The notes under the pieces are model-generated. The model was not told the DNA's origin. It worked only from the letters and a program-made list of their open reading frames with translations, and did not search any database. A program made the translations under genes and the position numbers. 64,000 nt of DNA, taken from contig JBJHCW010000002.1 of assembly GCA_050486205.1 (NCBI GenBank), forward strand, positions 392,681 to 456,680. The letters are read 5' to 3'. This document shows, piece by piece, positions 8,978 through 17,800 of the stretch; the first letter of the stretch is position 1, and each line of letters starts with the position of its first letter. Source of the DNA: PWQG01 sp050486205 (lineage in GTDB: Bacteria; Pseudomonadota; Gammaproteobacteria; Pseudomonadales; Pseudohongiellaceae).

Positions 8978-10149
8978 GCCTCAATCCTCACGGTACGCGG
9001 AAACTGCGCAAATTCTTCCCAGTGACTCACACGCTCCGGTGCCTGATCTGCTGTTGGCTGGGTGTGGCCGTTCACATCGCTGACACGTGACACCAGAGTA
9101 TGCTCCCCCGGTTCGGCACCGTGCCAGTCCAGATGAAACAGCTTCCATGAATACCGGGAAGACCGGGGATCAATCACGGCGGTCTGCCAGGCACCATCGT
9201 CCACCCGCACCTGTACCTGATCGATCGGCGTGCCATCGTTAAGCACAAAGCCGGTGATCCGGTGATGATCACCGTGGCGGGTAACACGAACAATCACGGA
9301 CTTCAGGTTCATGCGCGCCACAGAGTTCTCCACCCAGCGCATCTCTCCGCCCACTTCCTCGTGCTTCAGCGTCACGTAGTCACGCCCCATAAAGCGTCCC
9401 ATGTAGCGAGTATCCTGAACGTGAATCTGGGTCAGCCACTTGACATTGGCCACCCCGTAAAAGCCGGGCACAATCAGCCGCAGCGGTCGACCATGATGCA
9501 CAGGCAACGGCTCACCGTTCATCTCCCAGGCCAGCAGATTGGGTTCACGCCGGGCATCTTCCAGCGACAGGCTGCGGGCAAAGGCTTTCTCAACAGTCCG
9601 ACCACGCACTTCCTCGGTGCCCACATCGGCGCCGAAGAACACCACTTCGCGCCCCTGCTCCTGCACACCGGCCTGGTCCAGAATTGATCGCAGATTCGCA
9701 CCGCGCCATCGGGCATTGCCCACCAGTCCATGGAACATACGGTTGGCATTGCCTCCACACTCGAACCCGATGTCCTGCTCCACGGCTGGCATGTCCATCA
9801 GTTGCTGCAGCGTGTATTCGGCAGGATTGTCCACCAGGCCGGTAACGCGAAGGCGATAATTGTTGATGTCCAGCTCAGGCTGGCCGTAGTGCTGCACCAC
9901 ATAAAAATCATCGGAATGGAAACTGGTGATGTTGCGGGTGTCGATGATGTGTGTGCTGTTGGGACGTCGCGGCCCCGGTGCCCAGCCCGACGGGATGTCT
10001 GTGAACGGCACCAACTCCCCGCTCTGATTCCCATCCGCGCCCTGCGCCAATGCTGTCCAGGGAAAACTGACAGCGCTCATGGCAAGTGTGCCCAGGCCCA
10101 GACCCTGTTTGAGTAGCGTGCGGCGATCCGCATCATGCTTTTCTGTCAT
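8974..10149 (-). CDS. Sulfite oxidase-type molybdopterin enzyme, Tat-exported
   Basis: The 391-residue product resembles SoxC/sulfite dehydrogenase and other sulfite-oxidase-family molybdoenzymes. A twin-arginine signal is visible (DRRTLLKQGLG then a hydrophobic stretch ending WTALA), so it should fold with its cofactor before export. The Mo-ligating cysteine is in IGFECGGNANRMFHG (around residue 130), and HGRPLRLIVPGFYGVANVKW is the conserved oxidoreductase core. The C-terminal third is the dimerisation domain (HTLVSRVSDVNG). No cytochrome c partner (soxD or sorB) is adjacent, so the electron acceptor is unknown. Substrate assignment as sulfite is by family only. Confidence 0.85.
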   Translation of the reverse strand: MTEKHDADRRTLLKQGLGLGTLAMSAVSFPWTALAQGADGNQSGELVPFTDIPSGWAPGPRRPNSTHIIDTRNITSFHSDDFYVVQHYGQPELDINNYRLRVTGLVDNPAEYTLQQLMDMPAVEQDIGFECGGNANRMFHGLVGNARWRGANLRSILDQAGVQEQGREVVFFGADVGTEEVRGRTVEKAFARSLSLEDARREPNLLAWEMNGEPLPVHHGRPLRLIVPGFYGVANVKWLTQIHVQDTRYMGRFMGRDYVTLKHEEVGGEMRWVENSVARMNLKSVIVRVTRHGDHHRITGFVLNDGTPIDQVQVRVDDGAWQTAVIDPRSSRYSWKLFHLDWHGAEPGEHTLVSRVSDVNGHTQPTADQAPERVSHWEEFAQFPRTVRIEA

Positions 10150-10240
10150 AGCAGCGACTCTCTTGTTGTTGTGTCACATTCCTGGTTGCCTTGGCCACCA
10201 TTGACCTGCCAGGAGGTCAACATACCACAGGTCGACCGGC

Positions 10241-10762
10241 TCAGTGCTGATGACCGCCCGGTCCGTGCACGTGACGATGGGCAATTTCTTCGGCCGATGC
10301 CGGACGGATGTCCACGATCCGGATCTCGTATTCCAGGGTCCGGCCAGCAAAGGGGTGATTGGTGTCCAGATCCACATGGAACTTACCCACCTTGACCACC
10401 AGGGCATTACGCACCCCCTTGTCGGTGTCAATCGAGACCAGGGCGCCCGGCACCAGTTTCCTTGGATCCTTGACCCGGCGCATGTACTTGAACGGCACCC
10501 GCAAGGCCGCGCCGGACTGACGGTGGCCATAGGCCTGCTCGGGAGGCAGGGTGATGCTGATCTGATCACCAACAGCCTTGCCGTGCATGGCGTTTTCCAG
10601 CCCGGCGATCACATTGCGATAACCGTGAAGGTAAACCAGTGGTTGGCCCTCAAAAGAGCTTTCCATCCAGTCTGACACCTGACCACCGGTGCGCACTTCA
10701 CGCAAGCGATAATGAAAGGACACCACGGTACCGGGCGCCACCACCTTTTTTTCGTCCGCCAT
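10241..10762 (-). CDS. FKBP-type peptidyl-prolyl isomerase, SlyD-like
   Basis: A cytoplasmic isomerase/chaperone of about 173 residues. The FKBP part (VSFHYRLREVRTGG near the start, ISITLPPEQAYGHR around residue 95) is interrupted by the insert-in-flap region, and VDLDTNHPFAGRTLEYEIRIVDIR is the SlyD signature. The tail (AHRHVHGPGGHQH) is His-rich, as in metal-binding SlyD. The frame is open to 10804, but ATG 10762 has GGAGG five bases upstream and matches the family start. The first domain is somewhat longer than in E. coli SlyD (MESSFEGQPL insertion). Confidence 0.88.
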   Translation of the reverse strand: MADEKKVVAPGTVVSFHYRLREVRTGGQVSDWMESSFEGQPLVYLHGYRNVIAGLENAMHGKAVGDQISITLPPEQAYGHRQSGAALRVPFKYMRRVKDPRKLVPGALVSIDTDKGVRNALVVKVGKFHVDLDTNHPFAGRTLEYEIRIVDIRPASAEEIAHRHVHGPGGHQH

Positions 10763-10971
10763 TACTGCCTCCGGCATGAACTGTGTTCGGCGCATTCTAC
10801 CCACAATCGCGCATGCACCAAAACACTTTGCACGGGAACCCGCAAAAGCGCAAAAACAACAGCCAGAGCCCGGGAGGGGCTACGGTTCAAGCACCCCGGC
10901 AATTGGTGTATAATGAAGGCCTTTCCAGCTGAACTACCAGATCAATCACCGAGAACACAGCAAGGGTTATC

Positions 10972-11148
10972 ATGGCAAACAAGTCAAAGAAAGAAGCAGC
11001 TTCAGTCGATCGCGCCAGCCTCTCCGAACACATCAACGCCTTCATCAAGGGTGGTGGCAAGGTCCAGCAGATCCCGACGGGCACCAGTGGCCAGACCAAT
11101 ACCAGCGGCCCCCGTCAGATCGTCCTCAGCCACAAAAGCGGCTCCTGA
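10972..11148 (+). CDS. Small conserved protein with KGGGKVQQIPTG motif, 58 residues
   Basis: A short reading frame starts at ATG 10972 after AAGGG and encodes 58 residues: a Lys-rich N-terminus, a short helix (SLSEHINAFIKGGGK), the motif VQQIPTGTSGQ and a C-terminal RQIVLSHKSG. Small proteins with a GG(K)(I/V)Q.IP motif are widespread in Gammaproteobacteria and some are annotated as SutA-like RNA polymerase-associated factors. I infer membership from this motif alone. It is monocistronic and divergent from the SlyD-like gene. Confidence 0.65.
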   Translation: MANKSKKEAASVDRASLSEHINAFIKGGGKVQQIPTGTSGQTNTSGPRQIVLSHKSGS

Positions 11149-11182
11149 GCTCTTTCGTGTTACCGGCTTCCGGTGGCGTCGC

Positions 11183-12100
11183 CTAAAGCGGCTCCACCGA
11201 GTAACCGCGCTGCTCAAGCAGGGCAATCAGCCCGTCCTCTCCTACCAGATGTGCGGCCCCTACAAGAACAAGGGCTGTCTGTTCCTGACCGAACAATGAC
11301 TCTATGGTCGGCATCCAGTTGTGATTCCTCTGCACCAGCATGGCGTCGTACACATCGGGTGCCTGCGCCTGCATCTCGTCCACAAACAGTGACTGCATAC
11401 GCGACAGATCACCTGAGCGCCAGGTGGCAACCATGTCTTCTATAGTGTCGGCGGCCCGTTCAAAATCGGCCAGTGAGTACAGGATGAACTCACTTTCATA
11501 ACCGTCTCCCATACCGGCCAGCAGATCTATCTGATCCTGGACCGACTCCAGTTGACCGACAGGTTTGCCGTCACCAATTGCCCGGGTATGGAAATACATG
11601 TCGATACCCTGCGGTGTAAAGCCCAGTTTCTGGAACTCCATCACTGACAGGGTACTGACGATCAGCCCGGGCTTGAAAGTCTGCATCATGGCCAATGGCA
11701 AGCCGGCCTCGGCCATGTGTGCTTCCAGTGCATCATAGGCTTCCTCGTTGAGCACCGTACGCAGCGTGCGCCCGTCCTGATAGGTCAGCGCCTGCATCAG
11801 CCTGGCCTGCATGGACATGTCGGTCAGTGCATTGATGTCCGTCTCGAAATACAGTACATCAGCAGCTTCATAGGCCTGGTTGTACTGGTCAGGCAGCGGG
11901 TAGTCGGACCGGCGCAGCAGATGCACGGTGCCGCCCAGGTAAAGCACGTCGTCTGCGGATGCGCTGCTCACGCGGTAGACCGAGGTCAGCTCCTGCGATG
12001 CCAGCACCGAGGTTGTCAGCAGCAACGACAACAACAAGGCCGCCAGCGCCCTGGCCGAGCTTTCACGGCCACCTGTTCGCATCATTCGTGTCACTATCAT
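11183..12100 (-). CDS. TraB/GumN family protein, exported
   Basis: A 305-residue TraB/GumN-family protein, related to Tiki-type metalloproteases. The signal peptide is clear (RALAALLLSLLLTTSVLA). It is followed by the family's YLGGTVHLLRRSDYPLP with the conserved Gly-Thr-x-His, and near the C-terminus LVLVGAAHLVGEDGLIALL with the second GAAH motif. The frame extends to 12169, but ATG 12100 has GAGGAG six bases upstream and places the signal peptide at the N-terminus. Periplasmic or membrane-anchored proteolysis is plausible but unproven for bacterial members. Confidence 0.82.
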   Translation of the reverse strand: MIVTRMMRTGGRESSARALAALLLSLLLTTSVLASQELTSVYRVSSASADDVLYLGGTVHLLRRSDYPLPDQYNQAYEAADVLYFETDINALTDMSMQARLMQALTYQDGRTLRTVLNEEAYDALEAHMAEAGLPLAMMQTFKPGLIVSTLSVMEFQKLGFTPQGIDMYFHTRAIGDGKPVGQLESVQDQIDLLAGMGDGYESEFILYSLADFERAADTIEDMVATWRSGDLSRMQSLFVDEMQAQAPDVYDAMLVQRNHNWMPTIESLFGQEQTALVLVGAAHLVGEDGLIALLEQRGYSVEPL

Positions 12101-12251
12101 GTCCAGCTCCTCAATATTTCCCATAGTCCCTTGGTCAAAAAATCGCCTGCTTCCCTGCATCTGATGCACCTTTGGCGCAGTATCCAGGCAACGCGACTAA
12201 GTTAGCATGTTATCCTGAAAGCACAACTTGCTGAAAACACGAGACCGGAAC

Positions 12252-12611
12252 ATGGCCAAATTGTTATTCCGCCTGCGCAATGTGCCAGAGGATGAGGCTC
12301 AGGAGGTGCGCGAGCTTCTGGAAGCACACGAATTGGACTACTACGAGACAAAGGCAGGCAACTGGGGTATCTCCATGCCCGGCATCTGGCTGAAAAACGA
12401 CAACGATCTGGATCGTGCCAAGGCCTTGCTGCACGACTATCAGGCCAGACGCGCAGCCAGCGCGCGCGCCGCCTACGAAGCGGCAAAACGCGAGGGACAG
12501 GCCGAATCGCAGATTGATGTACTGCGCCAGAACCCACTCAAAGTGGCACTCTATCTTGCCGCAATCAGCGCTATTCTGTACATCTCGGTGAGAACCTTCT
12601 TCAGCTTCTGA
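12252..12611 (+). CDS. DUF6164 family membrane protein
   Basis: About 119 residues. The N-terminal half (LLFRLRNVPEDEAQEVRELL, then YYETKAGNWGISMPGIWL) is the DUF6164 signature, a small ferredoxin-like domain, and the C-terminus has one hydrophobic segment (VALYLAAISAILYISV) near residues 98-115. A TTG at 12228 could extend it by eight residues, but ATG 12252 fits the family start. The next gene begins 10 bases downstream, probably in one operon. Function is unknown. Confidence 0.75.
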   Translation: MAKLLFRLRNVPEDEAQEVRELLEAHELDYYETKAGNWGISMPGIWLKNDNDLDRAKALLHDYQARRAASARAAYEAAKREGQAESQIDVLRQNPLKVALYLAAISAILYISVRTFFSF

Positions 12612-12621
12612 GGGCTGCCGT

Positions 12622-13644
12622 ATGGCTATCCGTTTTGAAACTGCGTATGTCAACGGCATCCGACTGCGGGTTGCTGTGCAGAAACCGGGCAAGGCGCTAC
12701 CGGGCGCACCGCTGATCCTGCTGGTCCACGGCTGGCCCGAGTCCTGGTATTCCTGGCGGCACCAGATACCGGTGCTGGCCGAGGCCGGCTACCGGGTAGC
12801 AGCCATGGACCTGCGTGGTTACGGTGGCAGTGACAGCCCACCGGCAATCGCCGACTACAGCATGATCAACATGACAAATGACGTGGCGGGTGTTGCCAAA
12901 TATCTGGACGCAGACAAGGTGATCCTGGTCGGGCACGACTGGGGCGCACCCATTGTCTGGGTCACTGCCATCCGATACCCGGAACTGGTCAGCGCAGTGG
13001 TGGGTATGAGCGTGCCACACCTGCGCCGCGGCAGCCGGGACATCACCACCATTTACCGCCAGATTTTCAGGGAAAATTTTTTCTATCAGCTGTACTTTCA
13101 GACACCCGGTGTTGCCGAGGCCGAACTGGAGGCAGACATCGACACCAGCCTGCGCAAGATCTATTACGCGGCGTCGGGTGACTGCACTAAAGCGGACCGT
13201 GGCTTCATGGGTGGAAACGGCGAAAAAACCGGCATGCTCGACGGCATGGTGAATCCGGATCCTTTCCCCGACTGGATGAGGCAGGAAGACCTGGACTACT
13301 TTGCTGAGCAGTTCCGGCAAAGTGGGTTCCGTGGCAGCATCAATCGATATCGTAATTTCGAGCGCGACTGGCGCGAACTGCCCGAGCTGTCAGAGAAACT
13401 GGTGGAACAGCCCGCGCTGTTCATTGCCGGCTCCCGTGATCCTGTACTGACGTACATTCCCGGCAAGCGTCTGGATCAGGAAATGGATGGCATGTACACC
13501 AACTTGCGGGCAAAAGTCATCATCGAAGGTGGTGGCCACTGGATCCAGCAAGAGCGACCAGATGAAGTCAATAACGCACTCCTGGCGTTTCTGTCCGGTC
13601 TGAGACAAGCGTCGGGCGTACCCGCCCACCAGGGCCTGCCATGA
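12622..13644 (+). CDS. Alpha/beta hydrolase, soluble epoxide hydrolase-like
   Basis: A 340-residue cytoplasmic hydrolase. Hallmarks are the oxyanion motif HGWPESWYSWRHQ near residue 32, MDLRGYGGSD, the nucleophile elbow VGHDWGAPIVW where Asp replaces Ser (typical of epoxide hydrolases and haloalkane dehalogenases), and the catalytic His in GGHWIQQERP near the C-terminus. The cap-region tyrosines expected for epoxide opening are plausible (YQLYFQTPG). ATG 12622 is preceded by GAGGG at good distance. The substrate is unknown. Confidence 0.85.
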   Translation: MAIRFETAYVNGIRLRVAVQKPGKALPGAPLILLVHGWPESWYSWRHQIPVLAEAGYRVAAMDLRGYGGSDSPPAIADYSMINMTNDVAGVAKYLDADKVILVGHDWGAPIVWVTAIRYPELVSAVVGMSVPHLRRGSRDITTIYRQIFRENFFYQLYFQTPGVAEAELEADIDTSLRKIYYAASGDCTKADRGFMGGNGEKTGMLDGMVNPDPFPDWMRQEDLDYFAEQFRQSGFRGSINRYRNFERDWRELPELSEKLVEQPALFIAGSRDPVLTYIPGKRLDQEMDGMYTNLRAKVIIEGGGHWIQQERPDEVNNALLAFLSGLRQASGVPAHQGLP

Positions 13645-13682
13645 AGTGACGATCGACTCTTTGCTCAGTCAGGCGCGCATTG

Positions 13683-14378
13683 TCAGGAGGGGTGTGTGAT
13701 TGTCAGATTGAGCGGCTCGAGACTGGCGATTGTTGCGGTTATCCTGTCGCCGGGGATGACAGCGGAGACGCCGGCGGGGGTGCCGGTGAAAATGAGGTCA
13801 CCTGGCCCTAGTGTATAGTAGCTTGATAACTCCTGGATTATTTCACTGACATTCCAGATCATGTCCGCAATATCCCCCCGCTGCCTTGTCTGCCCATTGA
13901 CATCCAGCCGAATCTCTCCTTTGGTGATGAGGCCGGTTTCCGACACCGGCGTCAGCACAGAGACCGGTGCCGAGTGCTCGAAGCCCTTTGCCGTATCCCA
14001 GGGACGACCGGCCTGCTTGGCCTCTGCCTGAAGGTCTCGTCGCGTAAAGTCCACTCCGACACCGTAGGCGGCAATGGCCGCTTCGGCCTGCCGGCCGGAA
14101 AGCTGACTGCCACCGGCGGCCAGCGCCACCACCAACTCCACTTCATGATGCAGGTCCCGGGTGCGCGATGGATAGGGAATACGGCCATCACTGAACATGA
14201 CCGCAGAGGCGGGCTTGCTGAAGAAAAAGGGCGCTTCCCGTTCGCTGGCACCCATCTCCCGCGCGTGCGCTTCATAATTGCGGCCGACACAGAACACACG
14301 GCCCACAGGAAAACCAAGCGCAGTGCCCTTGATGGCCAGCACGGGAATCGGCACGTCAAACAACAGTCGGGAACTCAT
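13683..14378 (-). CDS. Fumarylacetoacetate hydrolase family protein
   Basis: A 231-residue single-domain FAH enzyme close to fumarylpyruvate hydrolases/YcgM. The metal-binding core is visible: CVGRNYEAHAREMG near residue 30, HHEVELVVALAAGG around residue 75, then GVDFTRRDLQAEAKQ and FTGTPAGVSAV near the C-terminus. It normally cleaves a C-C bond in a 1,3-dicarbonyl acid or decarboxylates oxaloacetate. It overlaps the upstream DUF1761 gene by four bases. No aromatic degradation genes are nearby, so the substrate is open. Confidence 0.85.
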   Translation of the reverse strand: MSSRLLFDVPIPVLAIKGTALGFPVGRVFCVGRNYEAHAREMGASEREAPFFFSKPASAVMFSDGRIPYPSRTRDLHHEVELVVALAAGGSQLSGRQAEAAIAAYGVGVDFTRRDLQAEAKQAGRPWDTAKGFEHSAPVSVLTPVSETGLITKGEIRLDVNGQTRQRGDIADMIWNVSEIIQELSSYYTLGPGDLIFTGTPAGVSAVIPGDRITATIASLEPLNLTITHPS

Positions 14379-14782
14379 CGCCAGACTCCGATCACCAAGC
14401 CCATCAGGGTGAAAGCCACCACCCAGTAACCACCGTTGATCACGGCATACTTCCAGGAGCGGCGCTCAAACAGGGTGTTGACTGCAATGGCAAAAAACAC
14501 CCAGCCAAACCCTGTCAAAAAGCCGTAAAACATGCCCGTGGTGGCACCCACATCGGGAAAATTCAGAAAACTGGCCAGATTGAAAGCCATGACAAGAATG
14601 AACACAAATGCCAGACCAAAAATCTTCACCATGTTACCGGACTGGATTTGCTCTTCGGTGATACCGGACTCATTCATCCAGGCCTTTGCAAACAGCAGGG
14701 GCGAGTACCACAACCCACCTACAAGAAAAGCAGACAGTGCTGCGACCAGTACGGCCAGCAGATTGGGGCCAGACGATTCCAT
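14375..14782 (-). CDS. DUF1761 membrane protein
   Basis: A 135-residue integral membrane protein with four hydrophobic segments and the DUF1761 pattern (VGGLWYSPLLFAKAWM near residue 22, FYGFLTGFGWVFFAIAVN around residue 85, ending NGGYWVVAFTLMGLVIG). ATG 14782 follows a GAGGT ribosome binding site. It precedes the FAH-family gene with a four-base overlap. Function of DUF1761 is unknown. Confidence 0.8.
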   Translation of the reverse strand: MESSGPNLLAVLVAALSAFLVGGLWYSPLLFAKAWMNESGITEEQIQSGNMVKIFGLAFVFILVMAFNLASFLNFPDVGATTGMFYGFLTGFGWVFFAIAVNTLFERRSWKYAVINGGYWVVAFTLMGLVIGVWR

Positions 14783-14850
14783 GTTCCACCTCGACTGTTA
14801 TTGTTCGTTGTTGTTGGGGCCTGTTGTTGGAGGCTGCCGCCTGTCACCTG

Positions 14851-17800
14851 TCAACTCCCCAGGTACGCCCGCAATTGCGGCGCATACTCACGGCGCTGCA
14901 GCAACTGTTGCAGTGACCAATGATACTGCGATGGCACAGAGCGCAACAGTCTGAATTCTGCATTTTCCTGCACGGCAATCGGCACACCGTTGCAGTACAA
15001 CACGCGGTTGCGGCTCACGCGGGCAAGCCGGGTCTGTGGAAGGAACACTGGCAGCAGGTTGACCGGATCGGCGGCGCTCAGGCAATGGTAGACAGCAGTT
15101 TCCCAGGCTTCACTGTCGTCGACACTGACTTGCCGGGCCGCATCACGCAGCGCGGTAACGGTATCGGCCAGGGCAAACTGCTCGCCGGCAAGGCCGGCAA
15201 TGAAGCGGCCGCCGCGCACGGTACCCCGCAATTCCATTCGCTTGAGCACGCTCAGCAGCACTCGCCAGGGCGGCGCGGCGGTTTCCCGCGCCAGCACACT
15301 GCGGCAGACCACACCCCATCGCTTCAGATAGATCATCACCAGTGCTTCAAGCGTGTCGTCATCAACATCAGGGACATTCGGCGCCTTTTTGAGCAGAAAC
15401 CAGCGCCCGGCCGCCTCCACGTCCCAGCTCGCGCGGCGACGACGGCGCCCACCGGTCCTGCGTGCGGCTGGCGTCAGCAGTGCCCGCAAGCCGGTATAAC
15501 TGTCACTGCTCAGATAACCACCAGCCACCAGTTCGGCCAGCGCCTGTTCCAGTTGTGCCGGCAACAGACCCGTGCGCTGGGCGATGTCACCAAAGAAACT
15601 GGCGCCCTGTTGCAGCAGATCCTGATGGACTTTTTCCGCCAGCGAACTCAGCGGCAGCGGTTCCCGCGGCTCAGCGGCAGCCGGTGTACTGGCCAGTTGT
15701 TGCCAGAGACTGCTGTTGGCCCGCTGGGCCAGGGTTACCGGGGTTGCCTTCACTGGTCCCGCAGCGTGGCTTTTGCCCTTGCGCACTGCGCCTATTGCGC
15801 CCGGCAACGCATACCGACCCCAGGTCACACGGCCACTGATGCAATACAGGTCCAGCCAATCCGGATCATAGAGACTCATGCGCGCCGGGAAAATATCGGC
15901 CTCCCAGGCCGCGGCCGGTGCTGACAGTCCATCCAGCCGGTCCAGCGTGCGCTGCAACAGGGCCTGGCCTTCAGCCGCTTTGGGCAAGGGCACCGGCCGT
16001 GATGCCAGGCTATGCTGGCGGATCTCGTGGCGCTCGAAAAGAAACAGCGCATAGGCCTGCAGGGATACCGGTTTTATGGCGTCTCGATGCGTATCAATCG
16101 TGTAGCGGTGAATACGTTGCAGCAGACGCCGTTCACACCACTGTTCGGCGGGCACTTGTCGACAGAACTGACCACGGAACACAAAACCTTCGGACTCCAG
16201 CGCCAGCAGCGCCGGCATGATCCCGGTGTCCGGCAGCGCCAGCGTACTGGCCAGATCGGCGGCGGTGACCGGCCCCAGGCCTTCGAGCCTGCCGCGCAGC
16301 AAAGTCTTGAGCGCTTCGGCTGCCGACCATTGTTCGTTGGCCAGCTCGTCCGGCAGAACCAGATCTGTCTCGATCACCGCCTGTGGCAGGGCGGCGCGCA
16401 CACAGGGCAGGCGTTCGGCGCAGATGTACCGTTGTCCGGCTGTGGTCTGCACGCCTGTGGCCCGGCCCTGAGACATCAGCTTTTGCATGAAACTGTCCGC
16501 GTTTTGGTCTGCATCAGCGCGCTGCAGCTCTTCCCCCGTCATCAGCCCGAGTGTGTGTAATGCATCGTGCAGTTCCTCGGCGCTGCGGATCAGCGGCCAG
16601 GCTTCCTCGCGCACCCGCTCGATGGCTGAGGGTTCCAGCAGGCTGTAGTCACCGGCCTCAGCCGGGTCCAGCCAGCTGCGGTTACGAATGGCATTGGTAC
16701 GTCGCTCCTCAAAGGGTGCATCATCCAGGAACGCATACGGTCTGGCGTTGATGATTTCCTGGGCAAAGGGTGAGGGTTCACGCAGATCCAGCGCAATCAG
16801 TTGCAGCTCACCGGCCTCCATTTTCTGCAGCAGTGCCAACAGGCCGTCAATGTCCATGGCCTCGGTCAGACAGTCATGAATGGTCTGCTGCACCAGTGGG
16901 TGATCGGGCACATCGCGCTTGCCGGTGAGGTTTTCCTGACAGGCCAGTTGGTCGGGGAAGACCTGGGCCACCAGGTCCTCGGCATCCATACGCTGGAATT
17001 GGGGTGGCACCCGACCCTTTGCGCGGTTGCGCTGAATGGCCAGCGATCGAGTGGCATTCCAGCGCCAGCGCACCTCGAACATGGGCGCATCCAGCAAGGC
17101 CTGAATCAGCACCTCGCGCACACTGTTGCTGTGCAGATAGGTGAACACTTCATCCAGCACAAAACTGTGCACGGAGCCCAGCGAGATCACAATACTGTCT
17201 TCATTGGCCGCGGCCTGCAATTCAAAATTGAAGGTGCGGCAGAAGCGTTTGCGCAGTGCCAGCCCCCAGGCTCGATTCAGGCGGCTGCCAAAGGGTGAAT
17301 GGATGACCACATGCATGTCGCCCACTTCATCAAAGAAGCGCTCCATGACCAGTTGTTTCTGGGTGGGCATGACCTGCAGCGCATGACGTCCGACCTGCAG
17401 ATAATCCACCAGCTGCTGTGCTGCCGCCACCGGCAGACCGATGTCGGCAGTGAGAAACTGCACGGCCTGCGCCGCGCTTTCCTGGGTCAGATAATGATCC
17501 AACGTCTCACGCAGACGTGAAACCGACTCCGACAACTCGGCTGTGCGACCTGGCCCCTCACCGAACCAGAACGGAATGGTGGGCTTCATGCCATGGGCAT
17601 CGCGAACGCGCACTTTCAGCCCGTCCACACGCAGCAATTGCCAGCTGTGACTGCCCAGTGTAAAAATATCACCAGGCAGGGTTTCCAGCGCAAAGTCTTC
17701 ATTCAGCGTGCCTACCACGGTGTCTTCCGGATCCAGCACCACCTGGTAGTCAAACATGTCCGGAATGGCACCACCATTGGTCAGGGCGGTAAGCCGCGCA

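Noticed and set aside
14920..15924. A 334-residue open frame on the plus strand opposite lhr
   Set aside because: Low-complexity Gln/His/Ala-rich composition and full overlap with lhr. It is a high-GC antisense shadow, as are those opposite argA, ptsP, gcvT and the ATP-grasp gene.
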